Assembly (NCBI RefSeq): GCF_014822185.1
Contig: NZ_QVLR01000063.1
Location: 1 to 36,789, forward strand
Source: Azoarcus sp. Aa7
GTDB taxonomy: Bacteria > Pseudomonadota > Gammaproteobacteria > Burkholderiales > Rhodocyclaceae
Direction: 5' to 3'
Length of the DNA: 36,789 nucleotides
The position numbers were made by a program, and so were the translations under genes. Shown here piece by piece: positions 32,842 to 36,789 of this stretch. The first letter of the stretch is position 1, and each line of letters opens with the position of its first letter. The notes beneath the pieces were generated by a model. That model ran no database searches. It saw only the letters and a list, made by a program, of their open reading frames with translations, and was not told the DNA's origin.

Positions 32842-34085
32842 CAGGCGATCCCGCTGCCCAGGCCGGCCGCCACCGCGCCCATGCCGCCGAGAATTTTCAT
32901 GCCCAGCGGTCGGCCGCCTACGACGACGGCAATGCCGGTCTTGAACACGAGATTCGCGATCATCGCCAGGCAGATGGCGATCACCGCGACGTCGCGCGCG
33001 AGCTTCCCGAGGTTGAAGAGGCGCATGCTCGACAGTGCGATGGCATCCAGGTCGGTGAGGCCGGATACCAGCGCGAGGACGTACATCCCCTGCTTGCCGG
33101 CGATATCGGAGAGCCAGGCCGAGATGAAGAGCACCACGGCATAAACCGCACCGAAGCCGAGCGCGGCGCGCAGTTCGGTCGGGTTGCGCGTCTCGGGCAT
33201 GAAGGCCTGGCCGCTGGTCTGCTCCCGCCAGTACCAGAACAGGCTGAGCGCGCCGAGGAGCAGGGCGGGGGCCACCGCAATGGCCAGCGATTTCACGACG
33301 CCCGGCGCCACCAGCGCCGCGATCACGGTGACGCGGACCATCATCACCAGATTCGCGAGCACGATCACGAGCGCGGCCACTGGGGCGGAGGGCGGCGCCT
33401 CGCGCGCATTGCGTGCATAGATCAGCGTCGTGGCCGTGCTCGATGCGAGTCCGCCGGCAATGCCGACGAGCGCCGCACCGTAGCGTGCCCCCACCAGTCG
33501 CAGCGTCGCGTAGCCCGCAAGGCTCAGGCCCGAGATCAGCACCACCATCCACCATACCTGGCGCGGGTTGATCGCGTTGTACGGGTCCAGGGTTTCGTTC
33601 GGGAGGAAGGGCAGGATGACCAGCGACAGGACGGCGAACTGGAAGATCGAGATCCATTCCTTTGCCTCCAGCCGCGTCGCGACGCCCCGCAGTTCGGTCT
33701 TGAAGTAGAGCAGGATCGTCGTCGCAACCGACAGGATCACCGCCACCATCGCATGGCCCAGCCATACGGCGACCCCCAGGCAGTAGCACACCAGCAGGGC
33801 GGCCACGGAGGTCGTCCCCGGATCGACCGGGTCCGGATGGCGCAGGTAGGCGGCGATGATCATTGCGCCGATGATCACCATCCCGACGACCACCGGCGCG
33901 ATGGAGGCGAGGTGCTCGCCGAGCATCGCGGCCAGCGCGCCCAGCAGGCCGACGATGCCGAAGGTGCGGACGCCGGCCCGTGCCGACGCGACGCGCTCGC
34001 GCTCGAAGCCGATCAGCAGGCCGATGCCGATCGCGATCAGGAAAGCCTCGATCTGGGCAAAGTCGACCGGTTTTGCAAAAGGCAC
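32814..34085 (-). CDS. MgtC/SapB-DUF4010 membrane protein
   Basis: A 423-residue inner-membrane protein of at least ten helices. The N-terminal part resembles MgtC/SapB proteins (AIGIGLLIGFERERVAS, AGVRTFGIVGLLGALAAML, GTTSVAALLVCYCLGVAVWLG). The rest is DUF4010 (IFQFAVLSLVILPFLPNETLDPYNAINPRQVWWMVVLISGLSLAGYATLRLVG, GIAGGLASSTATTL and ALVSGLTDLDAIALSSMRL). MgtC proteins affect magnesium homeostasis and ATPase control in pathogens. The role of this long two-part form is unknown. The start is a GTG at 34085, backed by AAAGGAG at good spacing and by the fact that MgtC helices begin right after. It is divergent from ispD. Confidence 0.85.
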   Translation of the reverse strand: MPFAKPVDFAQIEAFLIAIGIGLLIGFERERVASARAGVRTFGIVGLLGALAAMLGEHLASIAPVVVGMVIIGAMIIAAYLRHPDPVDPGTTSVAALLVCYCLGVAVWLGHAMVAVILSVATTILLYFKTELRGVATRLEAKEWISIFQFAVLSLVILPFLPNETLDPYNAINPRQVWWMVVLISGLSLAGYATLRLVGARYGAALVGIAGGLASSTATTLIYARNAREAPPSAPVAALVIVLANLVMMVRVTVIAALVAPGVVKSLAIAVAPALLLGALSLFWYWREQTSGQAFMPETRNPTELRAALGFGAVYAVVLFISAWLSDIAGKQGMYVLALVSGLTDLDAIALSSMRLFNLGKLARDVAVIAICLAMIANLVFKTGIAVVVGGRPLGMKILGGMGAVAAGLGSGIAWLAMFPGSL

Positions 34086-34235
34086 TTCGGGCTCTCCTTT
34101 CGCACGTTCCGTGCGGGTTCCGGGGGCGGCCGCGTTCCTTCGTTACATATTGCCACTGTATTCCAATCGCCGCCGGCGCGCACGCCGCGTGCGGCGTTTC
34201 GCCAGGCCTGGCACGGCACGGTTAGAATCCGCGCC
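34086..34235 (+). promoter_or_regulatory. Divergent promoter region; likely leaderless ispD mRNA
   Basis: TAGAAT at 34223-34228 is a good -10 box placed only 7 bases before the ispD ATG at 34236. RNA synthesis usually begins about 7 bases after the -10, that is at the start codon itself. No ribosome site precedes the ATG, which agrees with a leaderless message. The promoter for the MgtC-type gene on the minus strand must also lie in these 150 bases, but I cannot place it. Confidence 0.45.
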
Positions 34236-34940
34236 ATGCAGAACTTTCATCCCCGCCATTTCGCGATCGTCCCGGCCGCCGGCAGCGGCAGCCGCATGGG
34301 CGCATCGCAGCCGAAGCAGTATCTCGAACTGCTCGGCAAGCCGCTGATCCGCCATTCGCTCGAAGTGCTGTGCGCGACGCCGGAGATCGACAAGGTCTTC
34401 GTCGTGCTCTCGGTCGGCGATGCGGAGTGGAAGCGCCACGACTGGTCAGGCCTCGGCCCCAAGCTGGTGCCGCTCTTCTGCGGCGGCGCCACGCGCGCCG
34501 ACAGCGTGCTGGGCGGCTTGCGCGCGATCGTGCGCGAGGCGGAGCAGTCGGACTGGGTGCTCGTGCACGATGCGGCGCGCCCCTGTCTCGCCCGTTGGCA
34601 CATCGAGAAGCTCATCCGCGATCTCGCCCACGACGAGGTCGGCGGCATTCTGGCGGTTCCCGTCGCCGATACGCTCAAGCGTGCCGACGCGCATCGCCAC
34701 GTGCTCGAAACCGTGCCGCGCGACAGCTTGTGGCAGGCGCAGACGCCGCAGATGTTCCGCTACGTGATGCTGCGCCGTGCGCTGGAGGCCGCGAGCAAGG
34801 TCACCGACGAGGCCAGCGCGATCGAGGCCGCCGGCCTGCGTCCCCGGCTGATCGAGGGCGACGCCACCAACCTGAAGGTCACCTATCCGCTCGACCTGCA
34901 CCTGGCCGAGTGGATCCTCACGAACAGGGATTCCCGCTGA
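34236..34940 (+). CDS. ispD: 2-C-methyl-D-erythritol 4-phosphate cytidylyltransferase
   Basis: A 234-residue enzyme of the MEP isoprenoid pathway that joins CTP and methylerythritol phosphate. Family motifs: nucleotide-binding [33 protein letters not shown] (about residues 9-41), [38 protein letters not shown], and [11 protein letters not shown] with [12 protein letters not shown] near the end. Length is normal (about 230). The ATG at 34236 fits; a longer frame upstream has no similarity. It is followed after one base by ispF, a normal order in proteobacteria. The missing ribosome site and close -10 box point to a leaderless start. Confidence 0.96.
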   Translation: MQNFHPRHFAIVPAAGSGSRMGASQPKQYLELLGKPLIRHSLEVLCATPEIDKVFVVLSVGDAEWKRHDWSGLGPKLVPLFCGGATRADSVLGGLRAIVREAEQSDWVLVHDAARPCLARWHIEKLIRDLAHDEVGGILAVPVADTLKRADAHRHVLETVPRDSLWQAQTPQMFRYVMLRRALEAASKVTDEASAIEAAGLRPRLIEGDATNLKVTYPLDLHLAEWILTNRDSR

Positions 34941-34941
34941 C

Positions 34942-35439
34942 ATGAAAGTACCCTTCCGCATCGGCCAGGGCTTCGACGTGCATGCCTTGGTGCCGGGACG
35001 CCCGCTGATCGTAGGCGGCGTCACGATTCCCTACGAAAGGGGGCTGCTCGGCCATTCCGACGCCGACGTGCTGTTGCACGCGCTGACCGACGCGCTGCTC
35101 GGTGCCGCGGGCCTGGGCGACATCGGCCGCCTGTTCCCCGACACCGACCCGCAGCTCGCCGGCGCGGACAGCCGCGTGCTGCTGCGCGAGGCCTACGCCG
35201 CCGTGCGCGCTGCCGGCTTTGCGGTCGTCAACGTCGACGCCACGGTGATCTGCCGTGCACCGCGGATCCTGCCGCATGCCCCGGCGATGGTCGCGAACAT
35301 CGCTGCCGACCTCGGGATCGGCGAAACGATGGTGAATATCAAGGGCAAGACCACCGAGAAGCTCGGCTTCACCGGTCGCGGCGAAGGCATCGCCGCTCAG
35401 GTCGTGGCCCTGCTCGTGCAGGATGACTCGGCCGCCTGA
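34942..35439 (+). CDS. ispF: 2-C-methyl-D-erythritol 2,4-cyclodiphosphate synthase
   Basis: A 165-residue trimeric zinc enzyme, next-but-one in the MEP pathway after IspD. Motifs: [11 protein letters not shown] (metal Asp/His at residues 12 and 14), [36 protein letters not shown] (third metal ligand His in the repeat), [16 protein letters not shown] and [18 protein letters not shown]. All metal-binding residues are intact. It begins one base after the ispD stop and its end overlaps thpR by 17 bases, so the three are surely co-transcribed. Confidence 0.97.
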   Translation: MKVPFRIGQGFDVHALVPGRPLIVGGVTIPYERGLLGHSDADVLLHALTDALLGAAGLGDIGRLFPDTDPQLAGADSRVLLREAYAAVRAAGFAVVNVDATVICRAPRILPHAPAMVANIAADLGIGETMVNIKGKTTEKLGFTGRGEGIAAQVVALLVQDDSAA

Positions 35440-35995
35440 TCCTGCGCCCGGCGCAAGGCCGCGCGCGCGCGTGTTCTTCGCCCTCTGGCCGGCGCCGGCG
35501 GTTGCGCGCAGGCTGCACAAGGAGGGCGCGCGCGCGCACGGCCTCACCGGCGGTCGCCGCATGCGCCGCGACACCCTGCACCTGACGCTCGCCTTCATCG
35601 GCGACGTTCCGCGCGAGCGCCTCGACGAGCTGCGCGCGGCCGCCCGCAAGCTTGTGTTTTCGCCGTTCACGCTCAGGCTCGACCGCGTCGCCGGCTGGCG
35701 CCACAACCACATCGTATGGGCGGGGGCGAGCGACCTGCCGGGGGAACTGGAGTCGCTCGTGACCCGGCTCAACGCCGCGCTCGCCGAAGGGGGCTTCCCG
35801 GTCGAACGCCGCAAGTTCGCCGCACACGTCACGTTGCTGCGCAACGCACGCGGCGAGTTCCCGGCCGCGGAGCTCGATCCTCCGATCGAATGGGCGGTGG
35901 GCGAATTCGTGCTGGTCGAGTCCGATCCCAAGCCCGACGGGGCGCAATACACCGTGCTCGCATCCTGGCCGGCCGCTGCCGGGGCGCAGGACTGA
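35423..35995 (+). CDS. thpR: RNA 2',3'-cyclic phosphodiesterase (2H family)
   Basis: A 190-residue member of the LigT/ThpR 2H phosphoesterases, which open 2',3'-cyclic phosphates at RNA ends (E. coli ThpR, about 176 aa). The two catalytic HxT motifs are present: LHLTLAFIG (about residues 54-62) and AAHVTLLRN (about 134-142). The first strand [16 protein letters not shown] and the later [27 protein letters not shown] are also typical. It overlaps the end of ispF by 17 bases. The link to isoprenoid genes is probably only operon packing. The natural substrate in the cell is unsettled for this family. Confidence 0.92.
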   Translation: MTRPPDPAPGARPRARVFFALWPAPAVARRLHKEGARAHGLTGGRRMRRDTLHLTLAFIGDVPRERLDELRAAARKLVFSPFTLRLDRVAGWRHNHIVWAGASDLPGELESLVTRLNAALAEGGFPVERRKFAAHVTLLRNARGEFPAAELDPPIEWAVGEFVLVESDPKPDGAQYTVLASWPAAAGAQD

Positions 35996-36157
35996 CCCTG
36001 CGGGCAGGGGCGCTGCCTACCTGCAAGCTCGCCGCCGGCATCCTAAAATGAAGGGTCGGCGAACGCACAGGGGCGCCGCAGGGAGGGTTTCCGGATCCCA
36101 ATATCGCCAAGGGCGACGTACAAGAGTTGCCCGCACCTGATGACCAGGAGAACTGCC

Positions 36158-36643
36158 ATGGCAATCCCGTCGAGAGTTCACGAATTCATGATGGAGCACG
36201 GTCTGCGCTACGACGTGCTGAGCCATCCCCATTCCCACAGCAGCATGGACACCGCGCACCTTGCGCGCATTCCGGCGAGCAGCCTCGCGAAATCGGTTGT
36301 GCTTGAAGACGACCACGGCTACCTGATGGCCGTGCTGCCGTCGACGCAGCACGTGCAGTTGGGCATCCTGAGCCGGGTGATGCATCGCGAGTTGCGCCTG
36401 GCGAGCGAGTCCGAACTGTCCGAGCTGTTCGGCGACTGCGAAGCCGGTGCGGTGCCGCCGCTGGGCGCGGCCTACGGTATGCGCATGATCGTGGATGAAA
36501 GTCTGGCCGACGAGGCCGAGATCTATTTCGAGGCCGGCGACCACGAGAAGATCATCCAGATGAGCCGCAGCGACTTCATGACCATGATGGAAATGGAGAA
36601 TGCGGAGCGCATGCATTTCAGCGGACGCCAGTGGCGGCACTGA
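36158..36643 (+). CDS. YbaK/EbsC-type aminoacyl-tRNA deacylase domain protein
   Basis: A 161-residue stand-alone YbaK/ProRS-type editing domain, a family that hydrolyses mischarged tRNA (such as Cys- or Ala-tRNA-Pro). Motifs are YDVLSHPHSHSSMDTAHLARIPASSLAKSVVLEDD, with the conserved lysine in AKSVV (about residue 45), LMAVLPSTQHVQL, and the glycine-rich DCEAGAVPPLGAAYGM. The specific substrate cannot be assigned. I chose the ATG at 36158 (MAIPSRVHEFMMEHG) because of the AGGAG site 9 bases before it; an in-frame ATG at 36140 lacks one. A group II intron end lies only about 25 bases past its stop, but the gene is intact. Confidence 0.88.
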   Translation: MAIPSRVHEFMMEHGLRYDVLSHPHSHSSMDTAHLARIPASSLAKSVVLEDDHGYLMAVLPSTQHVQLGILSRVMHRELRLASESELSELFGDCEAGAVPPLGAAYGMRMIVDESLADEAEIYFEAGDHEKIIQMSRSDFMTMMEMENAERMHFSGRQWRH

Positions 36644-36681
36644 AGTAGCGCAGCGCACGGAGCGCAGGATCGGGATAGGGG

Positions 36682-36700
36682 CGGTCAGGTCACCTGACCG
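36682..36700 (-). ncRNA. Group II intron domain VI distal hairpin
   Basis: CGGTCAGGT and ACCTGACCG form a perfect 9-base stem around a single base. It is extended at its base by GGGAGGGG pairing with CCCCTATCCC around the bulged adenosine at 36676, the candidate lariat branch point. Confidence 0.7.
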
Positions 36701-36713
36701 TTCCCCTCCCACA

Positions 36714-36746
36714 CCACCCGGCATGCGGGTCCGCACCGGGCGGTTC
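36714..36746 (-). ncRNA. Group II intron domain V hairpin
   Basis: Read on the minus strand, CCGCCCGG pairs with CCGGGTGG (one G-U), and TGCG pairs with CGCA around a GACC tetraloop. A 2-base TG bulge sits on the 3' side between the helices. The bulge position, the terminal tetraloop and a CGC triad at the 5' side of the lower helix are the hallmarks of the catalytic domain V. Confidence 0.75.
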
Positions 36747-36789
36747 GAGCAGTTGAGGTCATGAGAGCCGAGGTACGCCGAGTCGGTCG

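Larger units (their letters stand above)
36669..36789 (-). mobile_element. 3' end of a group II intron (probably class C), running off the window
   Basis: On the minus strand, 36746-36714 folds as group II domain V and 36713-36670 as domain VI. The intron would end with GAT at 36671-36669. A bulged adenosine at 36676, in CCCCTATCCC, lies 7 bases upstream of the last base, as expected for the branch point. The order GAACCGCC ... GGTGGTGTGGGAGGGG ... CCCCTATCCCGAT matches the 3' ends of class C introns as I remember them. The maturase gene and 5' end would lie to the right of the window. The family is retro-mobile and often inserts after terminator hairpins. The 3' exon begins at 36668, about 25 bases after the deacylase stop. 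Confidence 0.72.

Noticed and set aside
36017-36736. Open frame on the minus strand ending in the intron (starts MRTRMPGGVGGE)
   Set aside because: It reads through intron domain V/VI and antisense to the deacylase gene; such 'proteins' are conceptual translations of intron RNA structure.

Overview
The window looks like chromosomal DNA of a GC-rich betaproteobacterium, most likely from the Rhodocyclales (Azoarcus / Aromatoleum / Thauera type). The reasons are the GC-rich codon use, tightly packed operons and the style of the encoded proteins (YheS, PpnN, Mfd, IspD/IspF, a Rhodocyclales-like sulfate transporter). This placement is inferred from protein style only. I see no tRNA, rRNA or CRISPR array.

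Layout. 1-770: an AT-richer edge that may be an insertion-sequence end, abutting an acyl-CoA dehydrogenase gene that has lost its 5' half. 906-2363: a LysR regulator and an unknown protein. 2638-7173: ycaO followed 8 bases later by a bacterial RIO kinase, convergent with the ABC-F gene yheS. 7519-10695: a DUF2189 membrane protein and a Tat-exported PhoX-type phosphatase that ends at a symmetric terminator. 10801-12659: a small unknown protein and ppnN. 12823-15721 (minus) is an overlapping operon of a CheA-like kinase without a CheW domain, a single-domain response regulator and a CheX phosphatase. It is divergent from an 80-residue unknown protein and a receptor that stops after its HAMP domain (15974-17085). 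17147-19305: YceI, then a dsbA-like/dsbB/DUF1330 operon. 19637-23569: the complete sulfate ABC transporter sbp-cysT-cysW-cysA with a hairpin after sbp. 23637-25858: a Ca/Na antiporter, a glyoxalase-fold protein and an ankyrin protein. 26033-29494: mfd. 29544-32754: an AmmeMemoRadiSam operon (amrB-amrA-amrS) whose last gene is an alpha/beta hydrolase-fold protein with apparently lost catalytic residues. 32814-34085: an MgtC/DUF4010 membrane protein. 34236-35995: ispD-ispF-thpR. 36158-36643: a YbaK-type deacylase. From 36669 to the right edge the minus strand carries what reads as the 3' end (domains V and VI) of a group II intron.

Most of the window is housekeeping. The parts that reward a second look are: (1) the amr operon with its pseudo-hydrolase; (2) the CheA-like/CheX module facing a receptor without a signalling domain; (3) the ycaO-RIO kinase pair; (4) the two mobile-element edges, of which the right one has a recognisable domain V, domain VI and candidate branch-point adenosine.
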